Part shown: in pieces, positions 29,627-37,601 of the stretch
Position numbering within the stretch: position 1 is the stretch's first letter
Layout: every line of letters starts with the position of its first letter
NCBI GenBank assembly: GCA_023249635.1
Contig: JAHFCH010000040.1
Coordinates: 1 to 37,601, forward strand
Length of the DNA: 37,601 bases
Source: Fibrobacterota bacterium
GTDB taxonomy: Bacteria > Fibrobacterota > Fibrobacteria > UBA11236
Direction: 5' to 3'
Program-made: the position numbers and the translations under genes
Notes under the pieces: model-generated
Seen by the model: only the letters and a program-made list of their open reading frames with translations
What the model was told of the DNA's origin: nothing
Database searches by the model: none

Positions 29627-29938
29627 CTATGTGCCGAAGCGTTCCAGCATGGCCTGGAAACGGGAAGCGGGCAGGGCGCCCACCTGGCGATGCACGACCT
29701 CGCCCTCCTTCAGTACCAGATAGGTGGGGATAGCCTGCACCGCGAATTTTTCGAACAGTTCGGGAACCGACTCCTGATTCGCTTTCAGGAACCGCATGGC
29801 GGGAAAGCGCGCCGCGGTCTCCTCGTAAATCGGGTCCATCACCTTGCAAGGCGGGCACCACTTGGCCGAAAACGCCAGCACCGAGATCCCGTCCAAATTC
29901 CCTTCCAATACATGTCCTGCATCCAATTGCCGTACCAT
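29627..29938 (-). CDS. Thioredoxin-family protein
   Basis: A 103-residue thioredoxin fold: LAFSAKWCPPCKVMDPIYEE with the active-site pair C28/C31, the strand MRFLKANQESVPELFEKFAVQAIPTYLVLKEG with cis-Pro 71, and a C-terminal helix. The WCPPC site differs from the WCGPC of canonical thioredoxin and is common in redox partners and specialised thioredoxins. It is cytosolic with no signal peptide. AAAGGAG is placed correctly for the ATG. It lies 11 bases after the XRE regulator gene, so it is the second gene of an autoregulated pair. Confidence 0.92.
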   Translation of the reverse strand: MVRQLDAGHVLEGNLDGISVLAFSAKWCPPCKVMDPIYEETAARFPAMRFLKANQESVPELFEKFAVQAIPTYLVLKEGEVVHRQVGALPASRFQAMLERFGT

Positions 29939-29949
29939 ACATTCTCCTT

Positions 29950-30186
29950 TCATCGTTCGTTTCCGCGACCCAGCTCGCTGAAGTTGGGGAAGAAAAAATC
30001 CGGGCGGACGCCCTTCACGTACCCGAAGTCGCACATCAATCCGATATGCTCCGCGCTCGGAACCGAAAATCCGGTTTCCCAGCGGGCCACGGTACATTGC
30101 GGTACCTGAAGGACTTCCCCCAAGGCGACTTGGGTGAGACCAACTTTTTGCCGAAATTGGCGTATTTTCAAGGCTGCGAAGGGCAT
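29950..30186 (-). CDS. XRE-family transcriptional regulator
   Basis: A 78-residue Cro/CI-type DNA-binding protein. The helix-turn-helix spans about residues 8-40 (IRQFRQKVGLTQVALGEVLQVPQCTVARWETG). A short region follows (EHIGLMCDFGYVKGVRPDFFFPNF) with no other domain. The ATG follows AGGTGAT; an upstream frame to the promoter is not translated. Three TATAGCA half-sites cover its own promoter, so it probably represses itself, the following thioredoxin gene and perhaps the divergent membrane-protein gene. No toxin gene is adjacent, so a toxin-antitoxin reading is not supported. Confidence 0.87.
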   Translation of the reverse strand: MPFAALKIRQFRQKVGLTQVALGEVLQVPQCTVARWETGFSVPSAEHIGLMCDFGYVKGVRPDFFFPNFSELGRGNER

Positions 30187-30200
30187 TCTTATATCACCTA

Positions 30201-30234
30201 TGCTATAATATAGCACTAATGCTATATATGTCAA
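30201..30234 (-). promoter_or_regulatory. XRE-thioredoxin promoter with three operator half-sites
   Basis: On the minus strand TTGACA (30229-30234, perfect -35) is followed by TATTAT (30205-30210, 18-base spacer) or TATATT (30207-30212, 16-base spacer). The + strand reads TGCTATA-A-TATAGCA (30201-30215, a perfect 15-base palindrome) and then CTAA-TGCTATA (to 30226). Three half-sites therefore form two overlapping inverted repeats over the -10 and spacer. Confidence 0.75.
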
Positions 30235-30309
30235 GCAGCGATTTGGAGCTTGGTTGCGGAGCCCGAATTTGGTTTGTTTACGCTACCGGTTTTTCCACGG
30301 AGTCGAGAG

Positions 30310-31086
30310 ATGAAAACGCGCACGGGCGAGAGCAAGGTTCCCGAAGTCACCCTGCTTTTCTGGATCATCAAAATCGCGGCCACGACCCTGGGGGAAACCG
30401 GCGGCGATGCGGTGTCCATGTCCATGGACCTGGGATATCTTGTCGGCACGGGGATTTTCGCGGCGCTCTTCATCGCCGCCGCGGCGGTGCAGGTGGCCGC
30501 CAAGCGATTCCATCCCGCTCTCTATTGGTTGACGGTCATCGCCACCACCACGGTAGGCACCACCATGGCCGATTACGCGGACCGCTCCCTGGGAATCGGC
30601 TATGCCGGAGGCAGCACGTTTTTGTTCCTGCTGCTCATGGCTTCCCTCGCCGTATGGCGCTTTACGCTGGGAACGGTTTCGGTCGAGAGCGTCGATAATC
30701 CCAAGGCCGAATGGTTCTATTGGATCACCATCCTGTTCTCCCAGACCCTGGGTACGGCGCTGGGGGATTGGACCGCCGATTCGGCGGGGATGGGCTACGG
30801 CGGAAGCGCATTGCTTTTCGGCGTGTTGCTGGGCTTGGTGGCGGCCGCCTATTATTGGACGCGGATACCGCGTACGGCATTGTTCTGGGCGGCGTTCATT
30901 CTCACGCGGCCATTGGGCGCCGTGGTCGGGGACTTCCTCGATAAACCGCTGGCGAAGGGCGGCTTGGCTTTGAGCCGCTATTCCGCCTCGGCGGTGTTAC
31001 TGGTATTCATCGCGGCCTGCATCTACTTCTTCCGGCAAAAATCCGCCGGCGTGAGCGCAACTACTGAAGACGCCAGACGCGCTTAA
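30310..31086 (+). CDS. COG4705-type membrane protein with four internal repeats
   Basis: A ~258-residue inner-membrane protein with about eight membrane segments arranged as four repeats. Each has a Gly/acidic signature: TLGETGGDAVSMSMDLGYLVG, TVGTTMADYADRSLGIGYAGG, TLGTALGDWTADSAGMGYGGS and PLGAVVGDFLDKPLAKGGLAL. The conserved G-x-x-x-x-D within a repeated membrane unit suggests cation or metal transport, but the family (uncharacterised membrane-anchored protein) has no proven substrate that I can state. The ATG follows GAGTCGAGAG. It is divergent from the XRE regulator, whose operators lie ~80 bases upstream. Confidence 0.8.
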   Translation: MKTRTGESKVPEVTLLFWIIKIAATTLGETGGDAVSMSMDLGYLVGTGIFAALFIAAAAVQVAAKRFHPALYWLTVIATTTVGTTMADYADRSLGIGYAGGSTFLFLLLMASLAVWRFTLGTVSVESVDNPKAEWFYWITILFSQTLGTALGDWTADSAGMGYGGSALLFGVLLGLVAAAYYWTRIPRTALFWAAFILTRPLGAVVGDFLDKPLAKGGLALSRYSASAVLLVFIAACIYFFRQKSAGVSATTEDARRA

Positions 31087-31127
31087 GTAGTCCAAGACAT
31101 CCCAGCCATTCCAGACGCTCAATCGGT

Positions 31128-32273
31128 TTAAGGTACGCGGGATCCGTTGCTGAGATAATTTCCGCCCTGCCCGGGGCACATCCAGATTTTACGCACGCTG
31201 AATGCCGGCGACTGGAGCGAGTGGCCCCCCGAAGCGGTACGACGGCGTTCGCGAATCGCGGCGCCCGGGAAGAACGGGTAGCGCGCATTCCCCTCCACCA
31301 GCCAGATATTCCGGAAGAAAACCGATTCGTTGTATTGCTGCAGCGCCAGGGCAACCGCACCCGAGGCCATCGGGAATTCGCGATCCGCCTGGATGAGGAT
31401 GCCGTTCTGCCATACGGTGATGCGCGGTTTTCCGGCTCCCGAAGAATCGACCGGCGGCGTGGTCACGAGTTGGATATCGAAAGTCTGCCATGCCAGGGGC
31501 GGAAAGCTCGCTATCAGGTTGGGCGGATAAATGCCTTCCAGCGCGCCGCATTCTTCCAGGCCGGTCGCGGATCCGAACGAATCGAGGATTTGTAGCTCGA
31601 CGGATACTTGATCCTCGTCGAGGAACTTGAGGCCGCTATTGCCGCGGGATTGGCTCACAGCGAAAGGCATGAAGGGCTGCCGGAACTCGAGATGCAGGGA
31701 GAAATCCGCGTAGAATTTCCGCGTGGTCGCGAAAGGTTCCAGGGGCGAGAAGAATCCCCGACCGTCTACACTCGCGTTGTCCCAGGCCTCCAGACCGCCC
31801 GTACCGAACAGGACGGTAGCGCCTGGCGGAGGCGCCATACCGAGGCTGGGGCTGCCGCGGGTCAGCTTCACAAGGCGGAATGGATCTCCGCCTTCGGTCG
31901 CGCCGGTCATGGAATCGGCGCGAAGTGTGCCGTGGTATTCGTCACCGGAGATATCCAAGGTTCCCTGCGAGAGTGTGCCTACCGCTTCATAGCGCCGCTG
32001 GCCGTCCCACCCCGCGCCGGGCAAACCGCCTTGGAAAAAAACGACCCGGAAATTCCCGCCTCCGAGGGCGATGACTTGCGCGGCGAAATCCGTTTCCACC
32101 GGCAACGATTGCCCCGCGGTTTTGCCGCCTGATTCAGACTTGCCCGCGTACTCGCCTTGGAAGGCGAAGTCGGGCCCCGCCTGTTCGGGCTCCACGGCGA
32201 CGAGTTGCGCGGGAGCCGCCTTAGCCAACATGATGACGATTGATAGGACCGCAAAGGCAAGCTGCACCGACAT
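31128..32273 (-). CDS. Secreted DUF1080 (3-keto-disaccharide hydrolase-type) protein
   Basis: A 381-residue exported protein. The signal peptide (ending AAPA/Q) is followed by a strand-rich N-terminal region (~25-150). A concanavalin-like DUF1080 domain comes next, with LFGTGGLEAWDNA, KFYADFSLHLEFRQPFMP, SRGNSGLKFLDEDQVSVELQILDSFG, PPLAWQTFDIQLVTTP, KPRITVWQNGILIQADREF and LALQQYNESVFFRNIWLVEG. Family members are glycan-binding or hydrolytic; some hydrolyse 3-keto-sugars. The C-terminal ~45 residues (RERRRTASGGHSLQSPAFSVRKIWMCPGQGG) are not part of the fold. GGAGG stands 12 bases before the ATG. It converges with the COG4705 gene. Confidence 0.83.
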   Translation of the reverse strand: MSVQLAFAVLSIVIMLAKAAPAQLVAVEPEQAGPDFAFQGEYAGKSESGGKTAGQSLPVETDFAAQVIALGGGNFRVVFFQGGLPGAGWDGQRRYEAVGTLSQGTLDISGDEYHGTLRADSMTGATEGGDPFRLVKLTRGSPSLGMAPPPGATVLFGTGGLEAWDNASVDGRGFFSPLEPFATTRKFYADFSLHLEFRQPFMPFAVSQSRGNSGLKFLDEDQVSVELQILDSFGSATGLEECGALEGIYPPNLIASFPPLAWQTFDIQLVTTPPVDSSGAGKPRITVWQNGILIQADREFPMASGAVALALQQYNESVFFRNIWLVEGNARYPFFPGAAIRERRRTASGGHSLQSPAFSVRKIWMCPGQGGNYLSNGSRVP

Positions 32274-32488
32274 TGCGCTAATCTACCTCCAAAAACGCAT
32301 TTGACTTTTTTCGGTTGATACTTCTTTTCCCGCTTCGTTTCACCACCTCCCGGTTTTAGGGAAAATCACCCTATGTATTTCGGGTGGTCGGCATCTATAA
32401 TCACGGCTCAGGCCTCCGGGCTCCCCATTTTACTGCGGGGATCCGGTGAACCGGCGGCCTGATCAAGACATCATCCGAAAGGAAACCC

Positions 32489-34432
32489 ATGAACGGGGAC
32501 TTCTCGTATTTCGTTTCGTTTTTCCGGCGATTCCGTGCCGTATCCGTATTCGCTTCATGTTGCGCATTGGCATTCTTCCTCAGCGGTTGCTTCGACGACA
32601 ACGGAAGTGGAGCCAGGCCGGACCCCGTAGACAAGGGTTTGCCCCGCCTCTTCTCCGATCTCCCTGCCGGACCCGATCCCGTACGCGACTTCGAGGAAGA
32701 AGTGCGTTCGCGCCTGCTTACCGTCGATCCCGTCTTCGCAAGCGGCGATGGCGCGGCGCTCAACGGCACGCAACGCTTCGTGATCAATCTCTTCGACGAC
32801 GCCGCCTATGTGGCCGAGGTCGATCGCAGCGATGCGGAAGAGGCCGGACGCTTCACCCTCAACGGCCATCTCGAAGGGGTGGACGGGAGCTATTTCATCC
32901 TTACCTACAACCAGGGCGCGGTATCGCTCACGGTATACCATCCGGCCTCGGGCTATTTCGATATCGAACCCGCGGGAGACGGCCAGGCCAAGGTCTCGGA
33001 ATTCAAACCCGGCAATCTGCCCCACCTGACCCACGGCATGTTGTATCCCGATGGGGAAATGCATGTGCATACCGACTCCATGCCGATGGATATGCCCATG
33101 GCCAAAGTGGCCGCGAGTACCTCCGTCATCGATATCCTGGTGGTATATACGGCAGCGGCCGTAACGGGATCGGGCGGCGATGCGGCCATGCGCGCGCGCA
33201 TCGACAAGGCGGTGGCCGAAGCCAACAACGCTTTCATCAACAGCAAGATCGACACGCGGCTCAACCTGGTGCGCGCCCAACAGATCAGCTACACGGAATC
33301 GGGCAACCTGGGCACCGACCTCACCCGTCTTCAGAGCAAGACGGATGGATTCATGGACGATGTGCATACGCTGCGCGACACCTACAAGGCCGATCTGGTT
33401 TCCCTGGTGGTGGAAAGCACCAGCGGCGGCATCTCCGGCATCGGCTACGTGATGACCACGGTGAACAGCGGGTTCAAACCCTACGCCTTCACTACGGTCG
33501 CGCGTCCGTATACCGGCAGCTACAATACCCTGGCCCACGAAGTAGGGCATAACCTCGGCTGCGCCCATGATCGCCAGAACAGCTCCAGCCAGGCGGCGTA
33601 CCCGTACAGTTACGGCTACCGCTTCACGGCGAACGGCGTCCAGTACCGCACCATCATGGCCTACGCCCCGGGCACCCCCATTCCCAACTACTCCAATCCC
33701 AATGTGCTGTACCTGGGCGTACCCACCGGCATTCCGGACGGCCAGGCCAACTCCGCGGACAACGCGCGCACCATCAACGCCACCTCTCCCACCACCATGG
33801 CCTTCTACGTGGGCACCCCGCCCGCGCCCAAGAACGCGCTGCTCGTGGTCGGCAACGCCACCCTCAACGCGGGCGATCAGGCCGTATCCAACCGTCTGCT
33901 ATCCCTGGGCTACACCGTTACGGTCAAAGCCGCGGCGGCTTCCGTGGCCGGTGATGCGGCCGGCAAGAACCTGATCGCGATCTCGTCCACGGTCGCTTCC
34001 GCGGACGTAAACACCAAATTCCGCGCTACCGCGGTAGGCGTCATCAACTGGGAACAGGCGCTCCAGGATGATTTCGGCATGATCAGCACGGTGGCGGGAA
34101 GCGGCGGAACCACGACGGGCCAGACCAAGGTGCAAATCTCGGCGACCGCCCATGCGATTTCGGCTGGCCTTACCGGAACCCAGACGGTGACGACCGCGGC
34201 AGGCGACTATGCTTGGGGGAAACCCAATGCGAACGCGGCTTCGGTGGCGACCCAGGTAGGTGACGCCACCAAGGTGCCCGTATACGCCTATGAGAAAGGC
34301 GCGGCCATGGTGGGACTCACCGCTCCCGGGCGCCGCGTGCAATTGTTCCTGACCGACGTCACGGCGGGCAGCCTCACGACTTCGGGTTGGACCTTGTTCG
34401 ACAACGCGGTGAAGTGGGCTGCCGGTCCTTGA
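32489..34432 (+). CDS. Metzincin metalloprotease lipoprotein
   Basis: A 647-residue exported zinc protease. The signal peptide contains a lipobox-like FLSGC, so it may be surface-anchored. A propeptide-like region (about 40-205) with VNLFDDAAYVAEV-type strands precedes the catalytic domain (about 210-440). The zinc motif is H350-E351-VGH-NLGC-A-H360 (HExxHxxGxxH) with a Met-turn IMAYAP, as in reprolysin-like M12B peptidases. The last ~200 residues (ALLVVGNATLNAGDQAVSNRLLSLGYTVTV ... GVINWEQALQDDFGM ... RRVQLFLTD) look like a separate flavodoxin/ThuA-like alpha/beta domain. AAAGGAAA precedes the ATG. Substrate unknown. Confidence 0.88.
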   Translation: MNGDFSYFVSFFRRFRAVSVFASCCALAFFLSGCFDDNGSGARPDPVDKGLPRLFSDLPAGPDPVRDFEEEVRSRLLTVDPVFASGDGAALNGTQRFVINLFDDAAYVAEVDRSDAEEAGRFTLNGHLEGVDGSYFILTYNQGAVSLTVYHPASGYFDIEPAGDGQAKVSEFKPGNLPHLTHGMLYPDGEMHVHTDSMPMDMPMAKVAASTSVIDILVVYTAAAVTGSGGDAAMRARIDKAVAEANNAFINSKIDTRLNLVRAQQISYTESGNLGTDLTRLQSKTDGFMDDVHTLRDTYKADLVSLVVESTSGGISGIGYVMTTVNSGFKPYAFTTVARPYTGSYNTLAHEVGHNLGCAHDRQNSSSQAAYPYSYGYRFTANGVQYRTIMAYAPGTPIPNYSNPNVLYLGVPTGIPDGQANSADNARTINATSPTTMAFYVGTPPAPKNALLVVGNATLNAGDQAVSNRLLSLGYTVTVKAAAASVAGDAAGKNLIAISSTVASADVNTKFRATAVGVINWEQALQDDFGMISTVAGSGGTTTGQTKVQISATAHAISAGLTGTQTVTTAAGDYAWGKPNANAASVATQVGDATKVPVYAYEKGAAMVGLTAPGRRVQLFLTDVTAGSLTTSGWTLFDNAVKWAAGP

Positions 34433-34562
34433 TCGACTGACTACATCCAGGTTCCGGTTTCATTCGAGTTGATGTTCCGGGTGTTGCGGATCCGCATCGG
34501 AAAAACGCGACACCCGGTGATTCCCGGGGCAGGTAGCGGTACCTCCGCCTACCTTCCCGTGG

Positions 34563-35585
34563 ATGTCCACCCTTACCCATCGCGCCATGTTCGCATCCCA
34601 ACGCACGGCGTTGGCGCTCGCCATAGCGGTGTCGGCCCTGCATGCCCAGGGCGGGAAAACCGCCCTGCAATGGCTCCAGGAATATTCCCCCACCGGCTAT
34701 TTCATCATCCACGATTATGAAACCCGGGCCGCCAAGCCGGATGCCCATAAAGAGCATCTCTCCGTGACCACCTCGCCGGTGACGGCAACGGCGGTGCATG
34801 AGATCAGCCACATGCGCGATGGCTTCAACAGCAAGGGCAACAACAACAGCTATTTCATCGGGGACGGGAAGGATTTCGCTTTGCCGAAAAGCTTCACCCC
34901 GTTCAATTCCATCGAGATGACCCCGGACATCCCGCCGGAACTGGTCAACTTCCAGACCGACGTTTACATCAGCGGAAAGGCCGGGACCTTGGGAGCCTTC
35001 TCGCAAGTCGGCGGCCTCTACGGGATCTTCGAAGAATACGACGCCTACGCCACCGAAGTGGTATCCACGGCGGAGATGGCCCCCTGCTTCAAAGCCCATT
35101 TCAACAGCGCCAAGGATTGGGAAGATCTCGCCGGGGAGATCACCACTTCGGTATGGTCCAATTCCGAGTTCCGGTATTTCTCGCTGCGCTACATCTTGTG
35201 GGCCAAGAAAAAACACCCGGACGTGTACCAGCAAATCATCGCGAGCCAATCGGTGCGTGAATGCTATACCCGGCTCAAGGCCTTGGCCGATCGCGGTATC
35301 ACGGCGTGGATCGCCGCCCTCGAGGATAGGGGACTGGACGCGAAAACCGGGCACGGCTTTGATTGGTATTGGAAGTACTATGCCGAATTGCAGAAGCCCG
35401 AGTACACGGATCTGGAAAAGATCCTGCTGCTGCCCTCCGTCGCCCTCGCGCCCCGGCGCGGCGGGGAGAAGGGAATACGCGTGCTTTCAAATCGCCAGGC
35501 AGATCGCACTTCGACACCGCTTTTACCCGGCGGGCACGATATCCTGGGAAGACCGGGCCTGCGCATCCAGAGCATCCTTCCCTAG
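34563..35585 (+). CDS. Exported HExxH protein, putative metallopeptidase
   Basis: A ~340-residue protein with an export signal (QRTALALAIAVSALHA/Q). A potential zinc site is H79-E80-IS-H83 (TAVHEISHMRDGF) with a downstream acidic cluster F-E157-E158-YDAYATE that could supply a gluzincin-like third ligand. The middle is helical (FKAHFNSAKDWEDLAGEI, YFSLRYILWAKKKHPDVYQQII) and the C-terminal end after residue ~295 (Arg/Gly/Pro rich) resembles a truncated sorting tail. I do not recognise a named peptidase family. Start codon is uncertain (34563 or 34587), without a strong ribosome-binding site. It follows the metzincin gene by 130 bases on the same strand; the pair may be functionally linked. 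Confidence 0.68.
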   Translation: MSTLTHRAMFASQRTALALAIAVSALHAQGGKTALQWLQEYSPTGYFIIHDYETRAAKPDAHKEHLSVTTSPVTATAVHEISHMRDGFNSKGNNNSYFIGDGKDFALPKSFTPFNSIEMTPDIPPELVNFQTDVYISGKAGTLGAFSQVGGLYGIFEEYDAYATEVVSTAEMAPCFKAHFNSAKDWEDLAGEITTSVWSNSEFRYFSLRYILWAKKKHPDVYQQIIASQSVRECYTRLKALADRGITAWIAALEDRGLDAKTGHGFDWYWKYYAELQKPEYTDLEKILLLPSVALAPRRGGEKGIRVLSNRQADRTSTPLLPGGHDILGRPGLRIQSILP

Positions 35586-35869
35586 TTTCAGGGCCTTCAA
35601 GGCCTTCAGGGCCATAAGCCCAGATTCCGCTGCAAGGATTTGTCTACTTCTTGACCAATCCGGGCTTATCGGTTTCGGTTTTTGGAGGGTCGCCTAACCC
35701 ATCCGGGGTGATCTCCGGAGTACCATGGGAATGTGAGCGCACCCAGGGCCAAACAGGGCCACCCTGACCCCGGCAAATTCCCCTGGCCCGACGCGCAATC
35801 CAGCGTTTACCGTCATACTAGAGGGTGAAAACCGGCGTACCGTTTCTGACCCACTGTTGGAGGTTTCAC

Positions 35870-37601
35870 ATGGGGATTCCCAAGTCAGCCCTCATCCTGC
35901 TGCCCGCACTCGCGGGAGCCGGAATCGCATGGTCCGACCTGACGCTCAAGCTCGTCGATGGCAGCAGCAAACCCATCAGCGGAGTAACCTGCGTGGTACC
36001 TGGCGGATCCCCATCGGTATCCGACGCCTCCGGCAACCTCAACCTTTCAGCCTCGGTGGGTATCGCCGTACCGCGTTTCGCGCCCGCGGCCTTCTCCTTC
36101 TCGCGCATTCCCCTCGCCCCCGGCGAACGCGCTTCCCTGGAAATCCTCGACACCCGCGGCCGCGTGGTCTCCCAGCGCCGCATCGGCCTGGGTGAGAGAT
36201 TCGAGCTGGCCCCCGGCGGCCAAGGCGTGTACTTCACCCGCGTCAAGTACCATGGTCGGACCGTAAGCGCGCGCATGCTGGACCTGGGCCGCGGCTTCGC
36301 CTTCGAAGGCGTTCCCGCGCAGGCGGAAGGCGCTACCGCCGCCTCGCTGGCGAAATCGGCCGCCGCCTCCGACGTTTCCGTTACTTGCAGCAAGAGCGGG
36401 ATGCCATCGCAAGTTTACCGCCTCAAGGACGGCGCCTCACTTACCATCGACTTCAGCAAGCTTGAGATGGTTCCCCTCTTCGACGGCGCGACCAAGTTGG
36501 ACGCGGAAAACGTCCTGGAGTCCTCCAGTTCCATCATCACGCGCTTCTCGGACCGGGCCCGTGATCGGCATTCCCGCGAAGACGAGTTCCACAAGTACGA
36601 CCACTACGTGGGCCATTACTGGGACAACCGCACCGCGACCATCCAGATTACCGATTCGGTAGCCAAGGGCGGCAAGAAAATCCGCATTGACCAATGGACC
36701 CTGTGGCCCCTGGACGCGAAGGCGCGTGAGTTCCGCGCCTGGTACCGCGGCATGAACACCGTGGCGGAATACAATACGAACATCAGCATGGATGTCGATC
36801 CCGCCAACCCGCTGCATTACTTCACGGAAATGACAATCAACGGCCGCACCGGCAAACCCATCCAGGTGGGTGACAACATGGAAATCGAAGTCAGCCAATT
36901 CCTGGACAAGCATCCCGCGGGCATGGATACCCTTACCGGCCGCGACAACTACTATGGCACGGTCTTCCTCTACGTCGTCGGCAAAGGCGGCCTGGTGCCC
37001 TGGTACCCGGTCGGCGTATTCGGCGACGGGGCCACCGAGCGCGAAAACTCCCATCCCATTCCCGAAGAAGCCTGGTTGGGCGGCCGCACCACCATCCATC
37101 AACAAACCTCCAACGAGCCTGAGGATCCTTTCATGGAACTGGCGACGAACATGGCCCCGCAGGACGGCCAGATCTTCGTCCACGGCCGTCGCGTCCACCA
37201 CACCGACTTCATCACCGGCGTGCATGATGAACCGGACAATCCCGTGTGGGATACGCTGATGGCGAAGGCGGGACCCAACTACGTGAACACCTCCTGCACC
37301 GCCTGCCATCACAAGAATGGCCGGGCCCTGGCTCCCGCGGCGGGCGCTCCCTTGACCCAGATGGTGGTCAAGGTAGGCGACGCCACCGGCGCCCCCCTTC
37401 CCGGATTGGGCGGCGTCCTGCAACCCAAGCGCATCAGCGGCACCACCGAAGGCGGAGTCACCATCGGCTCATGGCCCGAAACCAATGGCCTGCGCAAGCC
37501 CGAATACGCCTTCACCGGAGCGAACAAGCCGGCGAACTTTTCCGCCCGCATCGCGCCCCAGCTGATCGGCATGGGCCTGCTCGAAGCCGTGCCCGAAGCC
37601 G
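35870..37601 (+). CDS. DUF1111-type di-heme oxidoreductase paralogue (cut by window edge)
   Basis: At least 577 codons, continuing past the right edge. It has a signal peptide (ending GIAWS/D), a carboxypeptidase-regulatory-like segment and then the tail-like module (SRIPLAPGERASLEILDTRGRVV ... GQGVYFTRVKYHGR) placed N-terminally. The following domain aligns along its length with the protein at 13825-16356 (for example FSDRARDRHSREDEFHKYDHYVGHYW, RDNYYGTVFLYVVGKGGLVPWY, WLGGRTTIHQQ). The first heme site is C476-TAC-H480; the second heme and catalytic end lie outside. Start ATG is preceded by TTGGAGG at good spacing. Probably a periplasmic or surface redox enzyme, inferred from the family. Confidence 0.87.
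   Translation, partial: MGIPKSALILLPALAGAGIAWSDLTLKLVDGSSKPISGVTCVVPGGSPSVSDASGNLNLSASVGIAVPRFAPAAFSFSRIPLAPGERASLEILDTRGRVVSQRRIGLGERFELAPGGQGVYFTRVKYHGRTVSARMLDLGRGFAFEGVPAQAEGATAASLAKSAAASDVSVTCSKSGMPSQVYRLKDGASLTIDFSKLEMVPLFDGATKLDAENVLESSSSIITRFSDRARDRHSREDEFHKYDHYVGHYWDNRTATIQITDSVAKGGKKIRIDQWTLWPLDAKAREFRAWYRGMNTVAEYNTNISMDVDPANPLHYFTEMTINGRTGKPIQVGDNMEIEVSQFLDKHPAGMDTLTGRDNYYGTVFLYVVGKGGLVPWYPVGVFGDGATERENSHPIPEEAWLGGRTTIHQQTSNEPEDPFMELATNMAPQDGQIFVHGRRVHHTDFITGVHDEPDNPVWDTLMAKAGPNYVNTSCTACHHKNGRALAPAAGAPLTQMVVKVGDATGAPLPGLGGVLQPKRISGTTEGGVTIGSWPETNGLRKPEYAFTGANKPANFSARIAPQLIGMGLLEAVPEA

Noticed and set aside
29950-30186. Toxin-antitoxin or restriction-controller role for the small XRE protein
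   Set aside because: The adjacent gene is a clear thioredoxin; no toxin, methylase or endonuclease is present.
1-37601. tRNA, rRNA, insertion sequence, phage or integrase features
   Set aside because: No T-loop/acceptor pattern, transposase motif or terminal inverted repeats with target duplications could be found by reading either strand.

Overview
The window is high-GC bacterial DNA, mostly single genes and short operons on both strands. It is rich in exported proteins. Many carry a signal peptide or lipobox plus a C-terminal beta-sandwich tail ending in a G-x-Y-type strand, as in Por-secretion (type IX, TIGR04183-type) sorting tails. Together with GH13, GH18, beta-helix, FG-GAP and DUF1111 proteins this suggests an environmental Fibrobacterota or other FCB-group bacterium. 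That placement is inference; no rRNA or other marker gene is present. No tRNA, rRNA, CRISPR array, insertion sequence or prophage was seen.

Layout. 1-1400: feoAB ferrous iron transport (minus; feoB runs off the left edge) with an operator-like upstream region. 1.4-2.4 kb: a zinc-ribbon protein and a lone receiver domain. 2.5-5.1 kb: a secreted alpha-amylase behind a possibly structured leader, then an exported unknown. 5.1-7.2 kb: an SPFH/band-7 membrane protein and an unknown. 7.4-10.5 kb: a secreted esterase, an outer-membrane barrel and a lipoprotein. 10.5-13.5 kb: YchJ/SEC-C protein, an RsmH-family methyltransferase overlapping a MazG-like NTP pyrophosphohydrolase, and a ThuA-domain protein. 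13.5-18.5 kb: a strong hairpin, a DUF1111 di-heme oxidoreductase, then a second barrel plus lipoprotein pair. 18.7-23.5 kb: GH18, DUF2239 behind a clear sigma70 promoter with twin operators, a jelly-roll protein and an FG-GAP propeller protein. 23.6-25.3 kb: four small cytosolic or membrane genes (DUF1330-like, DUF2277, membrane protein, ankyrin).

25.4-27.1 kb holds the most interesting unit. A 48-residue ORF with one cysteine and a strong ribosome-binding site lies 48 bases before a DUF692 (MbnB/TglH/HvfB-like) protein. That protein carries an extra C-terminal helical domain of about 170 residues, resembling the separate partner protein normally needed by DUF692 enzymes. This looks like a compact peptide-modification (RiPP) locus with enzyme and partner fused.

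27.0-32.3 kb: a secreted beta-helix protein, a GNAT-fold protein, an autoregulated XRE regulator with a thioredoxin, a four-fold-repeat membrane protein (COG4705) and a DUF1080 protein. 32.4-37.6 kb: a metzincin lipoprotein, an exported HExxH protein, and a second DUF1111 di-heme protein cut by the right edge and paralogous to the one at 13.8-16.4 kb.

Functionally the window combines carbohydrate and protein degradation at the cell surface, metal and redox functions (FeoAB, two di-heme oxidoreductases, thioredoxin, the DUF692 locus) and scattered housekeeping genes.
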